From NCBI GenBank assembly GCA_013377075.1, contig JACABD010000001.1, positions 92,211 through 156,210 on the forward strand: DNA of 64,000 bases. Direction: 5' to 3'. The translations under genes and the position numbers were made by a program. Position 1 is the first letter of the stretch; each line of letters starts with the position of its first letter. The notes below the pieces were generated by a model. It was not told where the DNA came from and ran no database searches. It worked only from the letters and a program-made list of their open reading frames with translations. Below, one piece after another: positions 38,578-46,269 of the stretch. Source of the DNA: Geobacteraceae bacterium. GTDB lineage: Bacteria; Desulfobacterota; Desulfuromonadia; Geobacterales; DSM-12255.

Positions 38578-38604
38578 CAGGCCGGTGACATTAGTACCGG
38601 CCTG
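38578..38604. other. GC-rich hairpin between the feo cluster and rubrerythrin
   Basis: CAGGCCGGT and ACCGGCCTG form a perfect 9-bp stem with a 9-base loop, placed between two convergent genes. It has no T tract on either strand, so it may be a weak bidirectional terminator or an RNA-end structure. Confidence 0.4.
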
Positions 38605-38621
38605 CCCTTGACCCTTATAAA

Positions 38622-39164
38622 TCAGAAATAGCGCTTTAACAGCCCGGCAAATGCCTGCCCGTGGCGGGCTTCATCCTTGCACATTTCGTGAACAGTATCA
38701 TGGATGGCATCATAGTTGAGCTGCTTGGCTTTGGTCGCCAGATCCTTTTTCCCCTGACAGGCACCGTTCTCAGCTGCTACACGCATCTCAAGGTTTGTTT
38801 TAGTGTCAGCTTTCAAAACTTCTCCCAGTAGCTCTGCAAATTTGGCGGCATGCTCAGCCTCTTCAAAGGCGATCCGCTTGTATGCCTCGGCAATTTCAGG
38901 ATACCCCTCCCGATCTGCCTGACGGCTCATGGCCAGGTACATGCCGACTTCGGTGCATTCACCGGTGAAATTCATCCTGAGACCTTCGATAATTTCCGGA
39001 TCAACCCCCTGGGCTACACCGATTTTATGCTCATCGGCCCAACCAAGAACGCTTTCGTCTTTCAGAATAAACTTACCCGACGGAGCCTTGCATTGGGGAC
39101 ACTCGGCCGGTGGGGCATCTCCCTCGTGAACGTAGCCACAGATGGTGCAGACATACTTTTTCAT
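38622..39164 (-). CDS. Reverse rubrerythrin (N-terminal rubredoxin, C-terminal ferritin-like)
   Basis: A 180-residue protein with a rubredoxin domain first ([23 protein letters not shown], residues 4-26), then a di-iron ferritin-like domain with ExxH motifs (EEAEHAAKF and EARHGQAF). Classical rubrerythrins have the opposite order. The reverse form in clostridia acts as an NADH-linked peroxide and O2 reductase. The start was set at the ATG after AGGAGAATTT; the 15 upstream residues in the track are not coding. A role in oxidative defence fits an anaerobe. Confidence 0.92.
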   Translation of the reverse strand: MKKYVCTICGYVHEGDAPPAECPQCKAPSGKFILKDESVLGWADEHKIGVAQGVDPEIIEGLRMNFTGECTEVGMYLAMSRQADREGYPEIAEAYKRIAFEEAEHAAKFAELLGEVLKADTKTNLEMRVAAENGACQGKKDLATKAKQLNYDAIHDTVHEMCKDEARHGQAFAGLLKRYF

Positions 39165-39364
39165 AAATTCTCCTTTATGGATTAATGTGGAGACCACAAG
39201 TGTGATCATTAATAAAGATGATTAGCATAATATTCCAAAAAACATTACATCAAAAAACTGTGCAGTCAACTGGTAATACAGTCTGAAGCATGACATATTC
39301 TTAACTCCCTGCTACAATTTCAATGAAAGAGAAAAATCGCTCACAGTCATCAGCGGAGGCGCAA

Positions 39365-40330
39365 TTGACAGCTTCATCCCGCCCCAGAAGATTCTTCATT
39401 CTCCTCAATCTCATTTTGGGTCTGTCAGCCTGCAGCGCACCGGCACCCGAGACTCTGCACGGCTACATCGAAGGGGAGTTCGTCTATGTTGCTGCGCCGA
39501 GTGCCGGGGTGGTTGCCTTGAGCGTAGCAAAGGGGGAGCAGGTGCAAAAGGGGTCACCGCTCTTTGCGCTGGAGAGCGTGGCAGAGCGGGATTTGCTAGA
39601 CGAGGCTGCCAGGAGGGTTGCCCAGGCAAGGGCGGCGCTATTGGACTCTGAAAAGGGGCTGCGCCCGACGGAAGTTGCCGCACTTAGGGCCAGGCTGGAG
39701 CAGACAAAGTCTGCTCTTTCCCTTGCGGAGAATGAGCTGACACGGCAGCAGAAACTATTTGCCACAGGGGCTGTCTCTGCCCAGAGTCTTGACCGGAGGC
39801 TCTCGGAGCGGGATCAGCAGCTACAGCTGAAAGAGAGCCTGGATGCAGAGCTGAAGACTGCCGCCCTTGGGGCGCGGGCAGATCAGCAGTCGGCAGCAAG
39901 GGCCAATGTCAAGGCGCTTGAGGCGGCCCTTGCCCGAGCTGAGTGGGAACTTGGCCAGAAAAGCCGCAAGGCGCCTGAAAACGCCCTTGTTTTTGACACC
40001 CTTTACCGGAGTGGTGAGTGGGTTCCTGCCGGTAGGCCGGTTGTCTCACTACTGCCGCCGGGCGGGGTAAAGGGGCGCTTTTATCTGTCTGAGGGGAGGC
40101 TGGCTTCTGTCAAGGTTGGCAGTCCGGTGCAGGTAACGGTTGACGGCTTTAGGGAGGTAATCAGCGCAAAAGTCAGTTTCATCTCCCCTAGACCGGAATA
40201 TACGCCGCCGGTGATCTATAGCCGGGAGAATCGCGCCAGACTGGTCTATCTCATCGAGGTTACCTTCTCTCCGGAAAAAGCTGTCAATCTCCACCCCGGA
40301 CAGCCCGTCGATATTCGTCTCGGCAGCTGA
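39365..40330 (+). CDS. HlyD-family periplasmic adaptor, probable lipoprotein
   Basis: A membrane-fusion protein of an ABC exporter. After a short hydrophobic leader ending LSAC (lipobox, Cys23) come a biotinyl-lipoyl half (AAPSAGVVALSVAKGEQVQKGSPLF), an alpha-hairpin rich in Ala, Arg and Gln (about 85-200), and a beta-barrel region (RSGEWVPAGRPVVSLLPPG). The track starts at ATG 39323 with no ribosome-binding site; TTG 39365 follows GGAGG by 5 bases and gives a better signal peptide. It is followed 2 bases later by the ATPase. It resembles YbhG-type adaptors; the substrate is unknown. Confidence 0.85.
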   Translation: MTASSRPRRFFILLNLILGLSACSAPAPETLHGYIEGEFVYVAAPSAGVVALSVAKGEQVQKGSPLFALESVAERDLLDEAARRVAQARAALLDSEKGLRPTEVAALRARLEQTKSALSLAENELTRQQKLFATGAVSAQSLDRRLSERDQQLQLKESLDAELKTAALGARADQQSAARANVKALEAALARAEWELGQKSRKAPENALVFDTLYRSGEWVPAGRPVVSLLPPGGVKGRFYLSEGRLASVKVGSPVQVTVDGFREVISAKVSFISPRPEYTPPVIYSRENRARLVYLIEVTFSPEKAVNLHPGQPVDIRLGS

Positions 40331-40332
40331 AC

Positions 40333-41064
40333 ATGGAACCCGAATTCACTATTGATGTCCATGGTATGACCAAGATTTTCGACGGCAAGACTGTGGTGAA
40401 CGGCATGGATCTGCGCATGAGGAGGGGTGAGATATGCGGCTTTCTCGGCCCCAACGGCAGCGGTAAGACAACCTTTATCAGGATGCTCTGCGGTCTGCTT
40501 CATCCCGACGGTGGCAGCGGCAGCTGTCTTGGCTACAATGTCATCCGGGAGAGCGAAAAGATCCGCCTTGAGTCGGGCTACATGACCCAGAGATTCAGTT
40601 TTTACGAGGATCTGACCATTGCCGAAAATCTTGATTTTGTTGCCCGGATGTTCTCTCTGCCCGGTCGCAGGGCCTCAGTAGAAGCGGCTCTGGAGTGGCT
40701 TGGTCTGGCAAATCGCAGAAATCAGCTTGCTGGTGAGCTATCCGGTGGCTGGAAACAGAGACTTGCCCTTGCTGCTTGCATGATCCACAAACCTAGGCTG
40801 CTCCTTCTCGACGAGCCGACCGCCGGAGTTGATCCAAAGGCGCGGCGTCAGTTCTGGGATACGATCCGAACCCTTGCTGATGGGGGGTTGACAGTCCTTG
40901 TCTCCACCCACTACATGGATGAGGCGATCCGCTGCGACTCCCTTGCCTACATCGCCTACGGCAACCTCCTTGTGCATGGCACGCCAGCTGAGGTCGCCGG
41001 TGATTCAACCCTTGAAGAGGTGTTTGTCCGGCTTATGGACGGGGTGGAGGACAGTTACCACTAA
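40333..41064 (+). CDS. ABC transporter ATP-binding protein
   Basis: A 243-residue ATPase with Walker A GPNGSGKTT (residues 39-47), signature LSGGWKQRLALA and Walker B LLLLDEPTAGVDP followed by the His-switch STHYMDE. It belongs to the CcmA/YbhF-type drug and polysaccharide exporter subfamily. YbhF carries two such domains; this protein has one. Neighbours are a HlyD adaptor and an ABC-2 permease. Confidence 0.93.
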   Translation: MEPEFTIDVHGMTKIFDGKTVVNGMDLRMRRGEICGFLGPNGSGKTTFIRMLCGLLHPDGGSGSCLGYNVIRESEKIRLESGYMTQRFSFYEDLTIAENLDFVARMFSLPGRRASVEAALEWLGLANRRNQLAGELSGGWKQRLALAACMIHKPRLLLLDEPTAGVDPKARRQFWDTIRTLADGGLTVLVSTHYMDEAIRCDSLAYIAYGNLLVHGTPAEVAGDSTLEEVFVRLMDGVEDSYH

Positions 41065-41182
41065 TCGTCGATTAAACAAAGAGTCATAGAGAAATCTGAT
41101 AAGTGCTTTGATTTCATGTAAATGAAGGTTTGCTCGGTGTCTCAGTGTCTCTGTGTTTCATGGTTTGTTTCAAAGGAATAAA

Positions 41183-42325
41183 ATGAATCATTCCCATACA
41201 TTTTCTTTGCCGCGCCTCTGGGCAATTGTTGTCAAGGAGTTCATCCAGATGCGCCGTGACCGGCTCACCTTTGGCATGATGATCGGTATCCCACTCATTC
41301 AGCTGATCCTTTTCGGCTTTGCCATAAACTCCGATCCGAAGCATCTGGCAACAGCAGTTCATGTTGCCGATCATGGCCCCCAGGCAAGAAGCGTGCTTGG
41401 CTCCATGAAGGCAAGCGGCTACTTCGATTTTATCAGGGAGGTGGCAAACGAGGCCGAAGGCGAAAGGCTCCTTGCAACCGGTGAGGTGCAGTTTCTGGTG
41501 ACCATCCCGGCAGGTTTTTCAAGGGAGCTTCTGCGCGGTGAGAAACCGACACTTCTTCTGGAGGCCGATGCCACCGATCCGGCAGCAACCGGCAACGCCA
41601 TCGCGGCACTGAAAATAATTGCCCGTTCTGCCCTGGATAACGACCTCAAGGGTGGGCTTGCCTTTCTTCAGTCCGGTGCAGATCCCCTTGAACTGCGGGT
41701 TCATCCTAAATACAACCCGGAAGGGGTTACCCAGTACAACATTGTGCCGGGGCTCATGGGGGTGGTGCTCACCATGACTATGGCGATGATCACAGCCCTT
41801 GCCATCACCCGGGAGCGGGAGCGGGGGACCATGGAGAACCTTCTCTCCATGCCGACGAAACCGCTTGAAGTGCTGCTCGGCAAGATCATCCCCTATATTC
41901 TTGTCGGCTATGCTCAGGTAGGGCTGATTCTCCTGGCGGCCAGAGTCATCTTCAATGTGCCGATGGTCGGAAGCCTGACCCTGCTTCTGGCGGTAGCAAT
42001 GCTCTTCATCATAGCCAACCTGGCTGTCGGGATAACCTTTTCGACCCTGGCGCGAAACCAGCTCCAGGCTGTGCAGATGACTTTCTTCTTCTTCCTCCCC
42101 TCGATGCTCCTCTCAGGCTTTATGTTCCCGTTTCGTGGCATGCCCGGCTGGGCTCAGATGATCGGCGAACTTCTTCCCCTGACCCATTTCTTAAGGATTG
42201 TGCGTGGAGTACTTCTGAAAGGGAACGGTTTTGCAGAGATCTCGGGACAGATCTGGCCGATTGCTCTCTTTGCCTTATTGGCTGTAGTTGTAGGTGTAAA
42301 GCGGTATCGCAGGACTCTGGATTGA
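41183..42325 (+). CDS. ABC-2 type permease (YbhS/YbhR-like)
   Basis: A 380-residue permease with one N-terminal membrane helix, a large periplasmic domain (about 60-180) and five C-terminal helices (FNVPMVGSLTLLLAVAMLF, MTFFFFLPSMLLSGFMFPF). The motif MPGWAQMIGELLPLTHFLRIVRG is typical of ABC-2 membrane proteins. The ATG at 41183 follows AAAGGA. It lies 118 bases from the ATPase, an unusually long gap. Only one permease is present where YbhSR has two. Confidence 0.92.
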   Translation: MNHSHTFSLPRLWAIVVKEFIQMRRDRLTFGMMIGIPLIQLILFGFAINSDPKHLATAVHVADHGPQARSVLGSMKASGYFDFIREVANEAEGERLLATGEVQFLVTIPAGFSRELLRGEKPTLLLEADATDPAATGNAIAALKIIARSALDNDLKGGLAFLQSGADPLELRVHPKYNPEGVTQYNIVPGLMGVVLTMTMAMITALAITRERERGTMENLLSMPTKPLEVLLGKIIPYILVGYAQVGLILLAARVIFNVPMVGSLTLLLAVAMLFIIANLAVGITFSTLARNQLQAVQMTFFFFLPSMLLSGFMFPFRGMPGWAQMIGELLPLTHFLRIVRGVLLKGNGFAEISGQIWPIALFALLAVVVGVKRYRRTLD

Positions 42326-42482
42326 TAAAGTCAGGCTGAAGGGTTAATGGTTAAGGGTTTGTTAGATTATATTTCAATTATTTAAGCAAATATGTATACC
42401 TGAGAAGAAATAGCTGCTATTGATTATTAAACCGGTTTTTGTCCGGGCTAAATTAACAGGAAGTTTCAGGAGATGTACACAC

Positions 42483-42683
42483 ATGGTAGAAGGAACAGTT
42501 AAATGGTTTAATGACAGCAAAGGGTTTGGTTTTCTTGAGCAGGAAAATGGCGACGACGTATTCTGCCATTTTTCAGCAATCACTGGTGACGGATTCAAGT
42601 CCCTTGCTGAAGGCGATAGGGTTAGTTTTGATGTAACAAATGGTCCTAAAGGCCTGCAGGCTGCGAACGTCTCCAGAATCTAG
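42483..42683 (+). CDS. Cold-shock-domain protein
   Basis: A 66-residue CspA-family RNA chaperone. The RNP1 motif KGFGFLEQ and RNP2 motif DVFCHFSAI are present in [16 protein letters not shown]. Its ATG follows CAGGAGATG, and the track ORF is extended upstream through non-coding leader. It is followed by a strong terminator, so it is a single-gene unit. Confidence 0.96.
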   Translation: MVEGTVKWFNDSKGFGFLEQENGDDVFCHFSAITGDGFKSLAEGDRVSFDVTNGPKGLQAANVSRI

Positions 42684-42704
42684 GTAATGTCCATTAGTAG
42701 GAGC

Positions 42705-42736
42705 AAAAAAGCCCCGGTATTCCCCGGGGCTTTTTT
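42705..42736 (+). terminator. Intrinsic terminator after the cold-shock gene
   Basis: AAAAAAGCCCCGG and CCGGGGCTTTTTT form a long perfect stem with a 6-base loop (42718-42723) and a T tract. The A run on the 5' side also allows termination of antisense transcription. Confidence 0.93.
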
Positions 42737-42774
42737 ACTTAAGATCTGCAATATTTTAGAGGAGCCCTATCCGC

Positions 42775-42933
42775 ATGGCTAAACCGAATTATTCATTCCA
42801 GAAACGACAGAAAGAGCTTGAAAAAAAGAAGAAGACTGAAGAAAAAGCGCAGCGCAAGCGGGAAAAACAGCTTGAAGAAACAGCTGACTCCGAAGAACAG
42901 CCAGCTCCAGCTGCGGAGGAAAATTCTCCGTAG
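42775..42933 (+). CDS. Small highly charged hypothetical protein
   Basis: A 52-residue frame too short for the track, starting MAKPNYSFQKRQKELEKKKK and ending in an acidic Pro/Ala-rich tail. AGAGGAG stands before the ATG. Its Lys/Glu-rich helix resembles small conserved proteins of unknown function found beside cold-shock genes in Proteobacteria. No function is assigned. Confidence 0.6.
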   Translation: MAKPNYSFQKRQKELEKKKKTEEKAQRKREKQLEETADSEEQPAPAAEENSP

Positions 42934-43075
42934 AGGGTTTTGATTCTGCCCTTATATCGATGGCAGTTTATTGTTCACAGGTGACTATAGAGGTTATGCC
43001 TGCCAGGCTGAAAGACAGAAGCTCAGGTCCAGTGGATACTCTGAGCTGTTGCAATGAGCCTGTACTGAAGTTGAA

Positions 43076-43435
43076 ATGGCTAACCTCATGAAACTTCGAA
43101 ACTATCTGACAGTTTTACTCCTCCTTGCCACAGCGCTGTTGACTCCGCTTAACAGCTTCGCCAATGAATTTAAACCCGATGCAACGCAGAGTTGGTGCGC
43201 CTGTCATCTGGCCGATTCTGGCGCACGCGCAGGAGATGCCCAGCCGGATCACTGTTGAGGTAATGCTGACGACTGCTGCGACTGCCATGGCTGTTGTCCG
43301 CTTGCTACTGCGCCATCACTGTTTTGCGGCTTGCGCTTGAATCATTCCGTAAAGGAGCATTTTCACCCCTACGCCAATGGTTTTCAGCCAGAGGTTATTC
43401 TCACCAATTTGTCCCACCTCAAAGTTTCTCCCTGA
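43076..43435 (+). CDS. Cys-rich exported protein interrupted by an in-frame TGA
   Basis: A signal peptide (LTVLLLLATALLTPLNSFA) is followed by a Cys/His-rich region. The first open frame stops at TGA 43256, but the same frame continues in a protein-like manner (GNADDCCDCHGCCPLATAPS, then FCGLRLNHSVKEHFHPYANG) to a TGA at 43433. The codon at the break follows HisCys and precedes GlyAsn in a run of cysteines, as if TGC or TGT became TGA. This may be a selenocysteine site, a nonsense mutation or a sequencing error. A stem GACGAC/GTTGTC follows the TGA but is weak. Function is unknown; heavy-metal binding is plausible. Confidence 0.45.
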
Positions 43436-43486
43436 CGGAATTCCTTTCATTACATCAAAGATTATTGTCGTTTTAAAGTTGTTGAT

Positions 43487-43515
43487 ACACCTGAAAACAT
43501 AATGTTTCGAGGTGT
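43487..43515. repeat. Imperfect 14-bp inverted repeat
   Basis: ACACCTGAAAACAT and ATGTTTCGAGGTGT are inverted copies with two mismatches around a single central base. It lies about 40 bases before the 41-residue small gene. It may be an operator for a dimeric regulator; a hairpin is unlikely because the loop is too short. Confidence 0.5.
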
Positions 43516-43557
43516 TGTTAGTGTCTAAGGGCGACATTTACACCAAGGAGTATTGTT

Positions 43558-43683
43558 GTGACAAATAAAGACCCTTTCATGCCCAGGGCGATCTGGCTGT
43601 CTGTTGGCGGTTTTGCTGCAACAATCTTCTGCTATCTTGGCGTAATCCGGTTTGCACAGTTATGGCGGTTAACTGTTGAATGA
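43558..43683 (+). CDS. Small single-span membrane protein
   Basis: A 41-residue frame below the track limit. It starts at GTG, 7 bases after AAGGAG, and codes MTNKDPFMPRAIWLSVGG followed by one membrane helix (FAATIFCYLGVIRFA). No family is recognised. Its neighbours look degraded, so it may be a remnant, though the ribosome-binding site is good. Confidence 0.5.
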   Translation: MTNKDPFMPRAIWLSVGGFAATIFCYLGVIRFAQLWRLTVE

Positions 43684-43860
43684 ATGGCCGGGAATCGACG
43701 TCAAACAAAGTGAATTGCAAATATTTATTGTCATCTGATTAGCACCAATCTTCCGCTTGATGTTTTTTATTTCATCGCCCTTGAAGGCGAGGGAGAATAT
43801 TTGGCACTTGCGGAAGATCCGTATCTATCAGGTATTGTTATAAAATGGCTCAAAGGGTAA
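43684..43860 (+). pseudogene. Broken small reading frame
   Basis: A protein-like stretch (LDVFYFIALEGEGEYLALA, ending VIKWLKG) ends at TAA 43858 but has no proper start. In its own frame an ATG at 43684 is followed by a TGA at 43711; alternatively a GTG at 43710 (MNCKYL) would join it if one base were removed near 43728. It therefore looks like a frameshifted or interrupted small gene. No family is recognised. Confidence 0.3.
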
Positions 43861-43903
43861 AATGGGATATATTTGTAAAATGCTTGTTTGGCGGAGGTGA
43901 AGA

Positions 43904-44464
43904 GTGCAATCCGTGATAGTGCCGGTAATTGTCGGCGTAGCCATGTCTGGTGACGGCATAAAAAGCGAAGCTCCGCAGGAAGAAAGGGCGCTCCTTGCCG
44001 GCGGCTGTTTCTGGGGGATGCAGGATATTTTGCGAAAGGTTCCGGGCGTGATTTCGACAAAGGTTGGCTACACGGGAGGCGATCTCAAAAATCCGCGCTA
44101 CGATGACCTTCACATGGATGGCAACGGGCATGCAGAGGCCGTCGAGGTGATTTTTGATCCGGGAAAGATCAGCTATGAAGAGCTGCTGGAAAAATGGTTT
44201 TTCCGGATGCACGATCCGACCAGCGTCAATCGTCAGGGGGGGGATTTCGGTGTGCAGTACCGTTCAGCCATCTTCTATGGCGACTCGCGGCAGAAGGAGA
44301 TGGCAGAGCGGGTAAAAAGAGCTGTTGACGGGTCAGGTAAGTGGCAACGCCCGGTTGCCACCGAAATTGTAGCGGCAAAAGAGTTCTACTCGGCAGAAGA
44401 GTATCATCAGGATTACCTTGTCAAAAACCCTCGCGGCTACAGCTGTCATTTCCTGCGGGAGTAG
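43904..44464 (+). CDS. msrA: Peptide methionine sulfoxide reductase MsrA
   Basis: MsrA reduces methionine-S-sulfoxide in proteins and free methionine. The active-site GCFWG is at residues 34-38 (catalytic Cys35), and VGYTGG, GHAEAVEVIFDP and YRSAIFY are conserved. The C-terminal CHFLRE region lacks the usual two or three resolving cysteines apart from one Cys. Translation starts at GTG after GGAGG. The N-terminal 15 residues are hydrophobic but not a clear signal peptide. Confidence 0.94.
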   Translation: MQSVIVPVIVGVAMSGDGIKSEAPQEERALLAGGCFWGMQDILRKVPGVISTKVGYTGGDLKNPRYDDLHMDGNGHAEAVEVIFDPGKISYEELLEKWFFRMHDPTSVNRQGGDFGVQYRSAIFYGDSRQKEMAERVKRAVDGSGKWQRPVATEIVAAKEFYSAEEYHQDYLVKNPRGYSCHFLRE

Positions 44465-44472
44465 ATTTCAGG

Positions 44473-44631
44473 TCAGTAGATGATGATGTAGTCGTGCTGC
44501 TGGGCGATCTTGGATATTTCGAGCACATCGCTGATGATATAACTCTTCCCCTCAAGGCTGAAGGTCTTGGTGCCATCACCGTTATCTGTGCAGCTTTCGA
44601 TAAGTGTTTCAAAAAGTGCTGTCTTGACCAT
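44473..44631 (-). CDS. Small hypothetical protein downstream of the M23 peptidase
   Basis: A 52-residue frame not in the track: MVKTALFETLIESCTDNGDG, ending AQQHDYIIIY. Its ATG follows AGGAGAAGC and lies 9 bases after the stop of the peptidase gene, so the two are probably co-transcribed. No domain is recognised. The track ORF at 44421-44612 is a shadow in another frame. Confidence 0.6.
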   Translation of the reverse strand: MVKTALFETLIESCTDNGDGTKTFSLEGKSYIISDVLEISKIAQQHDYIIIY

Positions 44632-44640
44632 GCTTCTCCT

Positions 44641-45387
44641 CTATTTACCGATCCTTTTCAGATCCTGAAAGATATTTTCCGGCTTCGGATAGCCGTTGTC
44701 AAGCTTCAGGCATGTCAGGTGCAAGTGTGTTGGTGATCGCTTCTTCCGGGCATTGAGCCCCGTTCTGCCGACAGTGGCGATACGGTCTCCTGGTTTTATG
44801 ATGTCACCGATCGTGACAAGAATATCCCGATTGTGAGCGTAGTAGAGCAGCAGTTCATTTGTTGGATCGTAGACCCAGACGTATTTGCCGCCACGCAGTT
44901 TACTCTCCGCTTCCCATTCATTTGCTACAGATACAACAATGCCGCCGCTCATGGAAAGCACATGCACAGGTTTGCCTGTGCGGTCGTCCAAGTCGTCACG
45001 GTTTTTGTCGCGGATGAAAAGGTCGAATGATGGGTGCCCGCCATGGCGGTTCCCGCTGAAGAAGTCGTATCCGGAAGCAACATAGTCGCGCCCCCGGTTG
45101 CCGGTTGCTTGCAGCGTGTATCCTTCGATTGGGAAACGCCATTCAGACCGGCTTAACTGGCCCCCGCCGTTTGAAAAATAGTAATTCTTTACAAGCGGCA
45201 AAAGCCGCCGCATCTCTCCCAGAGCCGCATTCCGACTAATATTGTTGTCTCGGATATGGGTGTTCAGCTGATTGAATTCGCGGTATGCGGTGAAGTTTCC
45301 ATCTGCATGCAGTTGTGGTGGCAGCAGAAGCAGCATTAGGATAATGGTGAGCCAGTCGGTTAGTTTCAAAAAAATCCTTTCAGTCAT
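44641..45387 (-). CDS. M23-family (LytM-type) metallopeptidase, exported
   Basis: A 248-residue protein with an N-terminal membrane or signal segment (LTIILMLLLLPPQLHA) and an M23 domain. Zinc ligands are seen in GHPSFDLF (HxxxD) and THLHLT (HxH); GDRIATVGRTG precedes the second. M23 enzymes cut peptidoglycan cross-bridges. No coiled coil or LysM domain is present. It could remodel the cell wall; the specific substrate is unknown. Confidence 0.87.
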   Translation of the reverse strand: MTERIFLKLTDWLTIILMLLLLPPQLHADGNFTAYREFNQLNTHIRDNNISRNAALGEMRRLLPLVKNYYFSNGGGQLSRSEWRFPIEGYTLQATGNRGRDYVASGYDFFSGNRHGGHPSFDLFIRDKNRDDLDDRTGKPVHVLSMSGGIVVSVANEWEAESKLRGGKYVWVYDPTNELLLYYAHNRDILVTIGDIIKPGDRIATVGRTGLNARKKRSPTHLHLTCLKLDNGYPKPENIFQDLKRIGK

Positions 45388-45732
45388 ATTTTTATGCCAG
45401 TCGATCCTGTTTTGCAGGGATGTGGAATAGTCAAATTGATGAATGTCACCAAAAAGAAGTTGACAGCTTACTAAAAGTCAATACTGTCGGCAATATTTAT
45501 CAACTTTGCCTACCTTCAAAATCAGGCGCTCAGTCATACTTAGAAAGCCGGACATGACTGGATGTTATCGATGGGGAGGTTTTGGCGGATTTAAGCAGAA
45601 GGTCTATTTATGTTAGCATCCGACTGGTTCAGTCAGGTAAGTAGTTGTATCTGTTGTTTATGTTCTCTGAATAATAAAAGAGCCTGCTGTCCAAATGGTC
45701 AGCAGGCTCTTTTTGTTGACGTAAGGGCTGGA
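45388..45732. other. 345-base intergenic region
   Basis: This lies downstream of the rhodanese gene and upstream of the M23 peptidase gene, both on the minus strand. It holds the terminator at 45676-45714 and the presumed peptidase promoter. A short frame near 45610 in the track overlaps the terminator and is not considered coding. Confidence 0.6.
45676..45714 (-). terminator. Intrinsic terminator after the rhodanese gene (bidirectional form)
   Basis: AAAGAGCCTGCTG and CAGCAGGCTCTTT form a perfect 13-bp stem with a 10-base loop. T and A runs flank both sides, so it can act on either strand; the gene it closes is the minus-strand rhodanese 19 bases away. Confidence 0.9.
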
Positions 45733-46269
45733 TTAGTTCCCCGGAACGCTCTCGTCGATGTTGCCAGTAAAGCCGAATGTGTAAGGGAATCCGAGATTTT
45801 TCCAGCCAGACGCTACGGTGCGATAGCCTTTGGAATCTGTCCCGCCTTCGAATCCACCCACAACATTGTAGACATTGGTGTAGCCGTCAGCTTCGAGTGC
45901 CTGGGCTGCTTTCACACTGCGGCTACCGGAGCGGCACAGGGTCATGATTGCCTGATTGCTTGCAAGATTCAACTTTGCAACATCGACCATGAACAGATTG
46001 TTTGGTATAAGCTCGTAACCCTTGCCCGGCTTTTCAATTTCAAAAGCGATGTTGAATACCTTTGCTGCGATTTCCGACCCTGCACCGAGCTTGTTAGCGC
46101 CAGGGTGACCGACCCATGCCCATTCTTCAGGAGTCCGGACATCAAGCATGATAGCTTGACCGGACGCCATCATTGAGTAGGCAACGGACGGGGTGATGTT
46201 CTGGAAGGCGTTTGCAGAAGAAAAAGCAGAGACTAGGGCGAGAACTGTAAAAATAATGGCTTTTTTCAT
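45733..46269 (-). CDS. Exported single-domain rhodanese-like protein
   Basis: A 178-residue protein with a signal peptide (MKKAIIFTVLALVSAFSSANA). The rhodanese fold includes IMLDVRTPEEWAWVGHPG and the active-site loop LCRSGSRSVKAAQAL with a catalytic Cys near residue 113. Rhodaneses move sulfane sulfur, and periplasmic forms may handle sulfur or thiol chemistry. The C-terminal tail (about 140-178) includes GGFEGGTDSKGYRTVASGWKN. Confidence 0.9.
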   Translation of the reverse strand: MKKAIIFTVLALVSAFSSANAFQNITPSVAYSMMASGQAIMLDVRTPEEWAWVGHPGANKLGAGSEIAAKVFNIAFEIEKPGKGYELIPNNLFMVDVAKLNLASNQAIMTLCRSGSRSVKAAQALEADGYTNVYNVVGGFEGGTDSKGYRTVASGWKNLGFPYTFGFTGNIDESVPGN

